Source of the DNA: XYD2-FULL-39-9 sp964363685 | Lineage (GTDB): Bacteria > Patescibacteriota > Patescibacteriia > Magasanikbacterales > GWA2-37-8 | NCBI GenBank assembly: GCA_964363685.1 | Contig: CAYIJG010000030.1 | Location: forward strand, 1-11,663 | DNA length: 11,663 bases | Direction: 5' to 3' | Translations under genes and position numbers: made by a program | The notes under the pieces: model-generated | What the model was told of the DNA's origin: nothing | The model's input: only the letters and a program-made list of their open reading frames with translations | The model's database searches: none | Part shown: positions 1 through 5,838 of the stretch, in pieces | How the letters are laid out: each line of letters begins with the position of its first letter | Numbering within the stretch: the first letter of the stretch is position 1

Positions 1-451
1 CGCGTTCCTCGCGTACCTCCATGAGCTGTCGAGAGTCTCCCCACAGGCTCATCCAGATACGGGCGACACCGCAGTACGGGTTGCCGAGGATGTAGGACAG
101 GGTATCATCATAGTCGGCCTTATAGTCGGCCTTCTCGTCGCTGTAGACGGTGACCATGAAGCGCACCGTCTCGTTGACAGGGATCGTGGCCAGGAAGAGG
201 TTCGGCGTGCCATCGACACGCTGCATCTGCTCGGGGGAACCCCCGCTGTCGAGCTGGTACTCGACCTTGAGGTCCCGGTGGGGCGGTGGGCTGGTGACCT
301 CGAACTGCCAGATCACGGAGTACTCGGTGGTGGGCTTCTCCACCTTGATGGTTGCCACCGCGGTCTTGGTTCGTTGCTGCTGGGTACCAGTGCAAGCAGT
401 AGCGAAGATGGCCAGGACGAGAACGGCGACACGGGCATGCGTCATCAACAT
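1..451 (-). CDS. Putative lipoprotein, high GC, 3' end beyond window edge
   Basis: This is an open frame of 150 codons on the minus strand, running off the left edge. I chose ATG 451 because GGAGAAG lies just upstream (463-457), 5 bases before the start; an in-frame ATG at 445 is the alternative. The N terminus is a short hydrophobic signal (RVAVLVLAIFATAC) ending in a lipobox-like ATAC, so Cys20 could be the lipidated residue of an exported lipoprotein. The rest is rich in polar beta-type sequence that could form an Fn3/Ig-like sandwich; I do not recognise the family. Codons end mostly in G or C, which supports real coding on this strand. By my count GC is about 61%, against about 40% in the rest of the window. 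Horizontal transfer or a chimeric assembly are both possible. The plus-strand frame across this stretch is a shadow. Confidence 0.68.
   Translation of the reverse strand, partial: MLMTHARVAVLVLAIFATACTGTQQQRTKTAVATIKVEKPTTEYSVIWQFEVTSPPPHRDLKVEYQLDSGGSPEQMQRVDGTPNLFLATIPVNETVRFMVTVYSDEKADYKADYDDTLSYILGNPYCGVARIWMSLWGDSRQLMEVREER
110..133. repeat. 12-bp perfect tandem duplication
   Basis: ATAGTCGGCCTT occurs twice in direct succession (110-121 and 122-133). Within the minus-strand lipoprotein gene it encodes a duplicated KADY tetrapeptide (KADYKADY). The frame is kept because the unit is four codons long. It looks like a recent slippage or duplication event. Confidence 0.85.
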
Positions 452-480
452 TAAGTCTTCTCCGGGTTTGGTGTTTATAC

Positions 481-531
481 TAGGGTTCAGAACCCTACCG
501 ATTTCCGTGGTATTCGCCACAGGTATCGGTA
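481..531 (-). promoter_or_regulatory. Structured 5' leader of the lipoprotein gene (two hairpins)
   Basis: This lies between the minus-strand promoter (558-586) and the start at 451. First hairpin: TACCGAT (496-502) pairs with ATCGGTA (525-531), with an inner stem GTGG (507-510) and CCAC (517-520) and a symmetric 4+4 internal loop. Second element: TAGGGTTC (481-488) and GAACCCTA (490-497) form a perfect 8-bp palindrome around one base, which suits an operator better than an RNA hairpin. The two overlap by two bases (496-497), so they may compete. No U-tract follows, so this is not a terminator. Confidence 0.5.
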
Positions 532-557
532 TAGAATCTGAATGCAAACAACAAATA

Positions 558-586
558 AATATAACAAAGAAAATCGAAGTTGTCAA
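558..586 (-). promoter_or_regulatory. Sigma-70-type promoter for the lipoprotein gene
   Basis: On the minus strand a perfect TTGACA (plus positions 581-586) is followed by a 17-base spacer and TATATT (558-563). Transcription would start near 551 and run left, giving a leader of about 100 bases before ATG 451. The promoter sits in AT-rich sequence like the rest of the window, while the gene it drives is GC-rich. Confidence 0.65.
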
Positions 587-615
587 TATACTCCATAAAC
601 TTTATTCCCTTTTTA

Positions 616-624
616 TGGTATAAT
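616..624 (+). promoter_or_regulatory. Extended -10 promoter for the Clp-like operon
   Basis: TGGTATAAT is a consensus -10 hexamer (TATAAT, 619-624) with the upstream TGn extension. No good -35 is visible 16-18 bases upstream (the sequence is TAAACT-like), which fits an extended -10 promoter. The start point would fall near 631, only 3-4 bases before ATG 635, so the mRNA would be almost leaderless. That matches the absence of a Shine-Dalgarno site. Confidence 0.5.
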
Positions 625-634
625 AAAAACCATT

Positions 635-988
635 ATGGGTATTCTTATTTTCCAGCATTTACTTTTGGAATCTATTATTGATATTTTTTATTTTCCTCTT
701 TGGTGGTATAGCAAAGGCATTGTCTATGCTTTACGCCAATGTTTTAGTTTGCTCAAAACAGGCAATGAAAGTTTGGCGCCGGGTTTGTGGTTAGCTAATC
801 TGTTTGTGCCAATGTATGGCCAGTTTGATTTCCAGGGACGAGTGATTAGTTTTTTGGTAAGACTGGTGCAAATTATCGCCCGTATTTTCGGGCTTTTTCT
901 TTGGCTGATTTTTTGTTCAATTTTATTTTTAATCTGGTTAGCTCTGCCCCTAGTTGTATTTTACGGACTTATATATGCAGCAATTTAA
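635..988 (+). CDS. Small integral membrane protein, first gene of Clp-like operon
   Basis: This 117-aa protein has no family I can name. Residues about 80-117 are almost entirely hydrophobic and long enough for a two-pass hairpin with a central proline. Residues about 5-30 contain a second, more amphipathic and aromatic stretch (FYFPLWWYSKG). There is no cleavable signal peptide or recognisable catalytic motif. The ATG at 635 lies directly after an extended -10 element, so translation is probably leaderless. Its last 14 bases overlap the start of the next gene (ATG 975), which implies translational coupling. I infer that it is a membrane partner or assembly factor of the downstream membrane-anchored ATPase; nothing in the sequence proves this. 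Confidence 0.75.
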   Translation: MGILIFQHLLLESIIDIFYFPLWWYSKGIVYALRQCFSLLKTGNESLAPGLWLANLFVPMYGQFDFQGRVISFLVRLVQIIARIFGLFLWLIFCSILFLIWLALPLVVFYGLIYAAI

Positions 989-3797
989 AAAATCAGAACC
1001 ATTAAAATTACTTTTTTGTGAAATCTGCCAAGGCACGGGCTTTGTTAAGCTCCGCAAATGCAAAGAGTGTCAGAGTATGTCTTTTGGTATGTCTCGGCGT
1101 GGGTTATGGCTCTACTGGGATTTTTCTTTGACTAAATATAATTTGGCTTTGCAAAAAGCGCGTCGGATTTTGAAAAGAGTGCGAATGGTGACGACTTTTG
1201 TTTTTTGGCTCAATGCTTGGATCTGGGCTGGTTTTATTATTTATAAACAAGGGCAATACACTTTGCTGGTAAACCCAAAGCAGTGGTCTTTGTTTTTTAG
1301 TAGCACAAATAAGTGGGCCATGTTTTTATTCTGGCTGGGTGTTTTATCAATATTATATCTCTGGTATCAAATTATTCGAAAGAAAGAATCTGTTGGCACA
1401 ATGGAGAAATTTAAACATAACTATAAAGATAATAATAAAGCGCAGCCCCGTACCGAGACGTCGAGCGGCTCTGGTACTGGGGAAAAAAAGGAAAAAATTG
1501 TAGTCGATTCTTGGGTTCAAGCCAGAAAATTTCCCAGCAGGAAAAAATTCAATATTGCTAATGCGTTTACTGAAGAAGCCCTGGCGTCCCTGGCCAAGAG
1601 TTATGGTTTGGCGGATAAAATGAGGGTCAAAGAATTAAAATCTGAGCATATATTTTTTTCACTCCTGTCGTTTAATAGAATTTCCAATATTTTTATCAGG
1701 CTTGGCATTCCGGCTAGTTCTTTGCAAAAAGAATTAGAGCATATATTTCCTAAAGAAGATAAGCAAAAAGCCTATGACGGTGTGCCTCCAACGGTGTCAA
1801 AAGATATACACCAAATTATTTTTCAAGCCTACGAAGAAGCGTATTTGGCTCGGCAAGATTATGTAAGCGTCACTGAGCTTTTGATTGTGGTATTGCGAGA
1901 AACCCCAGCTTTGCAAGACATGTTGTTTGATTTTGATATTTCTGAAAGACAACTGACCAATGTGATTGAGTGGGCGAGAATGCGCGAGCGTTTTCATCAT
2001 GAGTATCTAAAAATGCAAAAAGCCATTAGTCATCACTCCAAGTATGGTATGGATAAAGCGATGACCGCTCTGGCTACACCGTACCTCAATAATTTTAGTT
2101 CAGATATTACGATGATGGCTCATTTTGGCCAGTTGGAAGAATGTGTAGCGCGCACCGCCGAGATAGATCAGATTTTCCAGGTAATTGACGGTGGCCAGAA
2201 TAATGTGATTTTGGTAGGTGAGCATGGAGTGGGTAAAAGAACTATCGTGGAGGGTATTGCCCAAAGTATGATCTCCGGAGATGTGCCAGCGAAACTAAAA
2301 GACAAGAGACTGATTAGATTAAGTAGTTCGGCCTTGCTGGCCGGCACTAGCCCCGAAGGTGCTGTGGAGCGTCTGCAATCTATTATGCAAGAGATTTCTC
2401 GAGCTCGAAATGTGATTTTGTTTATCAATAATTTGCACGAATTAGTGGGTGTGTCGGTCGGTGAGAGTGGCAGTCTTGATATGGCCGATACTATCGCCGA
2501 ATTTTTACGTAGCGACAGAGTGCTGACTATTGCCACCACTACAACTGAAGATTATGCTGGGCGTTTTGGAGGTTCATCGCTTAAAGATGTCTTTACCAAA
2601 GTAAATATTGCGGAAATGAACGAGGACCAGGCTATCCAAGTATTGGAATCTCGAGTGGCCTCCTTGGAGTATAAACAGAATGTATTTTTTTCTTATAGCT
2701 CAATAGAAAAAGCCGTAGAATTTTCCATGAAATTTTTGCATGAAACAGTACTGCCAGGCAATGCCTTGGAGATTATTACCGAAGCGGCCAGTCTGACGCA
2801 TAATACAAAAGGCGCTAATTCTCTAGTGACTAAAGAAGAAGTGGCGACCATTATTACTGAAAAAACCAAAATTCCATTGTCCGCGATTTCCGGTAGTGAA
2901 TCTGAAAAATTAATGCATTTGGAAGAAGAAATGCGCAAGCGGGTGATTGGCCAAGAAGAAGGGGTCAGCGCCGTGGCTAATGCCTTGCGTAGAGCTAGAG
3001 CTGAGATTAGGTCGGGTAAGCGTCCGATTGCGAGCTTTTTGTTTCTTGGTCCAACTGGTGTGGGTAAAACAGAACTAGCGAAGACTATCGCTGATATTTA
3101 TTTTGGCGGAGAAGAGCGCATGATCCGTTTGGATATGAGTGAATACCAGGATAAATCAAGCATCTATAGACTGATTGGTATGCCGGGTGAGAAGGGTAGT
3201 GGCGTGCTGACTGAAGCGATACGTCAGAATCCTTTTTCATTGCTACTGCTAGATGAAATGGAAAAAGCCGATCCTGATATTTTGAATCTATTTTTGCAGG
3301 TTATGGATGATGGCCGTTTGAGTGACAGTACCGGTCATGTCTATGATTTTACCAATGTGATTATTATTGCCACTTCCAATGCGGGTACGGCGTATGTCCA
3401 AGAGCAAAATAAAAAAGGCGTATCTCATGATCAGTTATTGAACCAGCTTCTGCATGGCGAACTTAAACAATATTATCGTCCTGAATTTTTGAATCGCTTT
3501 GATGGCATTGTTTTGTTTAATGAGTTGACCAGAGACGGTATTAAACAAATTGCTAACCAAATGTTTTTGAAACTTGCCAAGACGATTGAAGAGAAAGGTG
3601 TGACGCTCGTTGCGACTGATGAGGCTTTGGAATTTTTGGTGGATGTTGGTTTTGATCCGGAATTTGGTGCCAGACCAATGCGCCGAGCCTTGCAGGAAAA
3701 AGTAGAAAACAAATTAGCAGAATTATTTTTGGAAGATAAACTAAGGAGGGGAAGTACGGTGACAGTCGGAGCTGACGGGGCAATGTCGGTAGAATAA
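975..3797 (+). CDS. Membrane-anchored ClpC/ClpA-like AAA+ ATPase with degenerate first ATPase domain
   Basis: This is a 940-aa double-AAA+ protein (TTG 954 in the same frame would add seven residues). C15-C18-C29-C32 form CX2CX10CX2C, the first half reading CEICQGTG like a DnaJ zinc knuckle. Two TM helices (about 71-90, 113-134) place both ends in the cytoplasm. A polar linker (about 150-180) precedes two Clp_N-like repeats (about 198-265, 274-337). AAA-1 looks inactive: Walker A is GEHGVGKRT (415-423) with Arg at the Ser/Thr position, Walker B is ILFINN (Asn485-Asn486), and the arginine-finger site reads SSLKDVF. AAA-2 is intact: GPTGVGKT (692-699), Asp760-Glu761, ATSN sensor 1, Arg841 in RPEFLNRFD and GAR sensor 2 (898-900). 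There is no middle coiled coil and no IGF/LGF-type ClpP loop. The aromatic pore residues are missing from both modules. Clp relatives thread proteins into ClpP; here I infer membrane-associated remodelling instead. Confidence 0.9.
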   Translation: MQQFKKSEPLKLLFCEICQGTGFVKLRKCKECQSMSFGMSRRGLWLYWDFSLTKYNLALQKARRILKRVRMVTTFVFWLNAWIWAGFIIYKQGQYTLLVNPKQWSLFFSSTNKWAMFLFWLGVLSILYLWYQIIRKKESVGTMEKFKHNYKDNNKAQPRTETSSGSGTGEKKEKIVVDSWVQARKFPSRKKFNIANAFTEEALASLAKSYGLADKMRVKELKSEHIFFSLLSFNRISNIFIRLGIPASSLQKELEHIFPKEDKQKAYDGVPPTVSKDIHQIIFQAYEEAYLARQDYVSVTELLIVVLRETPALQDMLFDFDISERQLTNVIEWARMRERFHHEYLKMQKAISHHSKYGMDKAMTALATPYLNNFSSDITMMAHFGQLEECVARTAEIDQIFQVIDGGQNNVILVGEHGVGKRTIVEGIAQSMISGDVPAKLKDKRLIRLSSSALLAGTSPEGAVERLQSIMQEISRARNVILFINNLHELVGVSVGESGSLDMADTIAEFLRSDRVLTIATTTTEDYAGRFGGSSLKDVFTKVNIAEMNEDQAIQVLESRVASLEYKQNVFFSYSSIEKAVEFSMKFLHETVLPGNALEIITEAASLTHNTKGANSLVTKEEVATIITEKTKIPLSAISGSESEKLMHLEEEMRKRVIGQEEGVSAVANALRRARAEIRSGKRPIASFLFLGPTGVGKTELAKTIADIYFGGEERMIRLDMSEYQDKSSIYRLIGMPGEKGSGVLTEAIRQNPFSLLLLDEMEKADPDILNLFLQVMDDGRLSDSTGHVYDFTNVIIIATSNAGTAYVQEQNKKGVSHDQLLNQLLHGELKQYYRPEFLNRFDGIVLFNELTRDGIKQIANQMFLKLAKTIEEKGVTLVATDEALEFLVDVGFDPEFGARPMRRALQEKVENKLAELFLEDKLRRGSTVTVGADGAMSVE
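1446..1482. repeat. GC-rich bulged inverted repeat inside the Clp-like gene's linker
   Basis: CCCCGTACCGAG (1446-1457) can pair with CTCTGGTACTGGGG (1469-1482), giving 12 base pairs with two single T bulges around an 11-base loop. The patch is much richer in GC than the flanking AT-rich codons. It encodes part of the disordered linker (AQPRTETSSGSGTGEK) between the TM region and the Clp_N repeats. It may be a degenerate dispersed palindrome tolerated in a linker, or simply local composition. Confidence 0.5.
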
Positions 3798-3800
3798 TGT

Positions 3801-4814
3801 ATGTTTTATTTTTTAGCAGCTTTTTTATTATCAGTTACATTAACTTTTCTAACTAGAAAAGTAGCTTTAAGATTCAGTATTATAGATAAACCTGATGGTG
3901 GTAGGCACCTGCATGATAAACCTGTGGCTCTGCTCGGCGGGGTGTCTATTTTTTTATCATTTTGGACGGTGATTTTATTTTTAGTTTTTTTTCATCCGAT
4001 TAGAGGCATAGAAAGAATTGAGAATTTTTTACTGGCTGCATTATTTTCCTCTATCATTATTTTAGTTATTGGTATAGCAGATGATATCCGACCGATGTCT
4101 GCGTCTGCCAAAATTCGTTTGCTATTTGGGGCAATCGCGATAATGGCTTCGGCTTTTTTTGTGCCGTGGCTTACAAAAATTACTAATCCTTTTGGTGGTT
4201 ATATTGAGTTGGGAAATATGCTTGGCGGGGCTCTGGTCTTTTTTTGGCTGATGGGTACGACCTATACTGTAAAAGTTCTTGATGGTTTAGATGGCTTGGC
4301 TACGGGAGTGGTAGCGATTGGCGCGTTTGTTATTTTTCTCCTCACTTCCATTACTAAGTTTTATCAACCCAATGTTAGTCTCGTAGCCCTTATATTTTTG
4401 GGCGTATGCTTGGGATTTTTGGTTTTTAATTTTTATCCGGCCAAGATTTTTTTGGGAGAAAGTGGTAGTATGTTTTTGGGTTTTATGATTGGGGTGCTGG
4501 CTATAATCGGTGGAGGAAAACTAGCCACCGCGCTACTGGTGATGGCTATTCCCGTTTTTGATCTAATTCGTGTAATATATATACGGATCCGTCGAGGGCA
4601 ACCTGTTTTTACTGGCGACAGAGAGCATCTGCACTTTCGTTTGGTGGATGCCGGGTTTAGTCAGAAACAAGCAGTTGGGCTTTTATATTTTTTGGCAATT
4701 TTATTTGGTCTTAGTACCTTGTTTTTACAAAGTTTACAAAAATTTTACGCTTTATTACTGCTTGTAATTTTAATGGCTATCATTAGTCATTTGATTGGGA
4801 GGAAGAAAGCATGA
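3801..4814 (+). CDS. WecA/TagO/MraY-superfamily prenyl-phosphate sugar-1-phosphate transferase
   Basis: This 337-aa polytopic membrane protein belongs to glycosyltransferase family 4. Enzymes of this group move a sugar-1-phosphate from a UDP-sugar to undecaprenyl phosphate, starting envelope polysaccharide or peptidoglycan synthesis. Visible motifs, in order: DKPDGGRHLHDKPVALLGG after the first helix; Asp94-Asp95 in ADDIRP (Mg/substrate site); DGLDGLATG with Asp161 and Asp164; NFYPAKIFLGESGS; and EHLHFR (275-280). The HLH motif and full length fit the WecA/TagO/RfbP-like branch better than true MraY. Two usual residues differ: Lys158 stands where NxxD-type Asn is expected, and Glu220 replaces Asp in the GDSGS motif. 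These may be subfamily traits. The ATG lies 3 bases after the Clp-like stop, and the gene overlaps the next by 4 bases. The exact sugar cannot be read from the sequence. Confidence 0.88.
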   Translation: MFYFLAAFLLSVTLTFLTRKVALRFSIIDKPDGGRHLHDKPVALLGGVSIFLSFWTVILFLVFFHPIRGIERIENFLLAALFSSIIILVIGIADDIRPMSASAKIRLLFGAIAIMASAFFVPWLTKITNPFGGYIELGNMLGGALVFFWLMGTTYTVKVLDGLDGLATGVVAIGAFVIFLLTSITKFYQPNVSLVALIFLGVCLGFLVFNFYPAKIFLGESGSMFLGFMIGVLAIIGGGKLATALLVMAIPVFDLIRVIYIRIRRGQPVFTGDREHLHFRLVDAGFSQKQAVGLLYFLAILFGLSTLFLQSLQKFYALLLLVILMAIISHLIGRKKA

Positions 4815-5284
4815 AAGAACAAAAATCATTTAAAACCTGGCATTTAGTCCTTATTATAGTTTTGGTAGTAATTTCTATTGGTTATAAAATTTATGGCAGT
4901 TTTTGGACAAAAGCCACTTTAAAAATTGCCAATCAGCAATTGTATGTCTTGGTGGCAGATACGCCTAATCACAGAATGAAAGGTTGGAGCGATAAAAAAG
5001 ATATGGGAAAATATGATGGCATGTTGTTTGTGTTTCCCAGTAGCGATCGCTATGGCATGGTGATGCGGGATATGAATTTCCCGCTAGATATAATTTGGCT
5101 GTATAACAATACAATTGTAGACATCGCGCCTAATTTACCCCCAGAAATGGGCGTACCAGAAGAAAAACTAGTGGTCTATAAACCGCGCGCCGAAGCTACC
5201 CTGGTCCTGGAGGTTCCAGCCGGGTTTATGGAGCGTACTGGTATAAAAATAGGGGATACGCTCGAGATTGTTGACAAAAATTAA
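4811..5284 (+). CDS. DUF192 family protein with N-terminal membrane anchor
   Basis: This 157-aa protein has a short basic start, one hydrophobic helix (about residues 10-28) and an outward-facing DUF192 domain. The domain shows the family pattern: TPNHRMKGWSDK near its start, GMLFVFP, then a MVMRDMNFPLDIIWL segment where relatives usually have FWMKNT-x-PLD, then a LVLEVPAGF block and a closing IGDTLEIV strand. DUF192 proteins are small beta domains, often exported and of unknown function. The start is well defined by GGAGG just upstream and by the ATGA overlap with the previous gene, implying coupled translation. The uncleaved anchor would hold it at the outer face of the membrane. The rplU promoter overlaps its last codons. 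Confidence 0.88.
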   Translation: MKEQKSFKTWHLVLIIVLVVISIGYKIYGSFWTKATLKIANQQLYVLVADTPNHRMKGWSDKKDMGKYDGMLFVFPSSDRYGMVMRDMNFPLDIIWLYNNTIVDIAPNLPPEMGVPEEKLVVYKPRAEATLVLEVPAGFMERTGIKIGDTLEIVDKN

Positions 5285-5299
5285 TCTTTAGCATATACT
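5271..5299 (+). promoter_or_regulatory. Sigma-70-type promoter for rplU
   Basis: A perfect TTGACA (5271-5276), a 17-base spacer and TATACT (5294-5299) match the consensus closely. The -35 box lies inside the last codons of the DUF192 gene. The predicted start point near 5306 gives rplU a leader of about 46 bases that contains a hairpin. Confidence 0.75.
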
Positions 5300-5318
5300 A
5301 CGCACACTAATAAACGAA

Positions 5319-5334
5319 TCCCGAGTGATCGGGA
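5319..5334 (+). promoter_or_regulatory. Hairpin in the rplU 5' leader
   Basis: TCCCGA, a GTGA tetraloop (GNRA type) and TCGGGA form a perfect 6-bp stem. It ends 8 bases before the AGGA Shine-Dalgarno site (5343-5346) of rplU. It could be a ribosomal-protein autoregulatory element or one copy of a small dispersed palindrome (compare 10717-10733). Confidence 0.5.
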
Positions 5335-5351
5335 CTAATTAACAGGATTAT

Positions 5352-5657
5352 ATGCTCGCAGTAATTGCCACCGGTGGAAAACAATATCTGGTTAAGACCG
5401 GAGAAACTCTAAAAATAGAAAAATTACCAGTTGTTGAAGGTGAGAAAGTTGTTTTTGACCAAGTTTTGTTAACTGCCAAAGATGATGGTAGTGATGTTAA
5501 GATCGGCCAGCCATTTCTTGATGGTGTGATTATCTCCGCAACTCTAGAAAAACAAGGCAAAGAACGCACCTTGCGCGTAGAGAAATTCAAACGCAAAGTT
5601 CGTTACCACAAAGTAAGAGGTCAAAGACAGAGATTCAGCTTGGTGAAGATTGCATAA
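5352..5657 (+). CDS. rplU: 50S ribosomal protein L21
   Basis: This 101-aa protein matches L21 over its full length. It opens with AVIATGGKQYLVKTGE, has the VEGEKVVFDQVLL strand pair and GQPFLDG, and ends with the basic FKRKVRYHKVRGQRQRFSLVKI signature that contacts 23S rRNA. The length is normal for the family. ATG 5352 has AGGA five bases upstream. The gene has its own promoter at 5271-5299 and a strong terminator directly after it, so it appears to be monocistronic. rpmA (L27), its usual downstream partner, does not follow. Confidence 0.97.
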   Translation: MLAVIATGGKQYLVKTGETLKIEKLPVVEGEKVVFDQVLLTAKDDGSDVKIGQPFLDGVIISATLEKQGKERTLRVEKFKRKVRYHKVRGQRQRFSLVKIA

Positions 5658-5671
5658 ATGCTTCAAAACTT

Positions 5672-5710
5672 AAAACAAAAAATCCGCTATATAGGCGGGT
5701 TTTTTGTTTT
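5672..5710. terminator. Bidirectional Rho-independent terminator after rplU
   Basis: The arms 5672-5687 and 5695-5710 pair over 16 bases (one G-T) around a 7-base loop. The GC core is CCGC/GCGG, flanked by A-runs on the left and T-runs on the right, so it can stop transcription in both directions. It begins 14 bases after the rplU stop. Confidence 0.92.
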
Positions 5711-5728
5711 AATGCTAAAATACTACCA

Positions 5729-5757
5729 TTGACAAAATCGCAATTTTGTGGTATAGT
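5729..5757 (+). promoter_or_regulatory. Strong sigma-70-type promoter for the Calx-beta protein gene
   Basis: TTGACA (5729-5734), a 17-base spacer and TATAGT (5752-5757) give a near-consensus promoter. The start point would lie near 5764, leaving a leader of about 75 bases before ATG 5839. Confidence 0.78.
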
Positions 5758-5775
5758 ATTTTGTCCTTTTAATAT

Positions 5776-5808
5776 AGGGATGGGTGTATAAGTAGTCCCT
5801 TATCACCC
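5776..5808 (+). promoter_or_regulatory. Leader with interlocking complementary segments
   Basis: AGGGA (5776-5780) is complementary to TCCCT (5796-5800), and GGGTG (5782-5786) to CACCC (5804-5808). The order of the four arms is interleaved, so they form either a pseudoknot or two mutually exclusive hairpins. The element sits in the 5' leader of the secreted protein gene, which lacks a clear Shine-Dalgarno site. Each stem is only 5 bp, so function is uncertain. Confidence 0.35.
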
Positions 5809-5838
5809 TCAAAATTAGGCTAATATAACTTATAGTAT

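Noticed and set aside
120..395. 91-codon minus-strand frame
   Set aside because: It is a shifted-frame shadow of the lipoprotein gene with a Pro/Arg/His-rich product typical of out-of-frame GC-rich DNA.
481..531. Rho-independent terminator
   Set aside because: No T-tract follows on either strand, and the position is a 5' leader downstream of a promoter.
150..623. 157-codon plus-strand frame
   Set aside because: It is antisense to the lipoprotein gene, which has a ribosome site, signal peptide and biased third positions. The plus frame runs on into the promoter region and has odd composition.
954..974. TTG start for the Clp-like gene
   Set aside because: It adds seven residues with no better ribosome site; ATG 975 is the simpler choice, though it also lacks a strong site.
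2168..3783. Several minus-strand frames inside the Clp-like gene
   Set aside because: All lie fully within a well-supported gene with conserved motifs and have no starts or products of their own worth.
4812..4814. Possible alternative code with TGA as Gly or Trp
   Set aside because: TGA ends the WecA-like gene exactly where ATGA overlaps the next start, and TAG ends dnaB, so the standard code is used.
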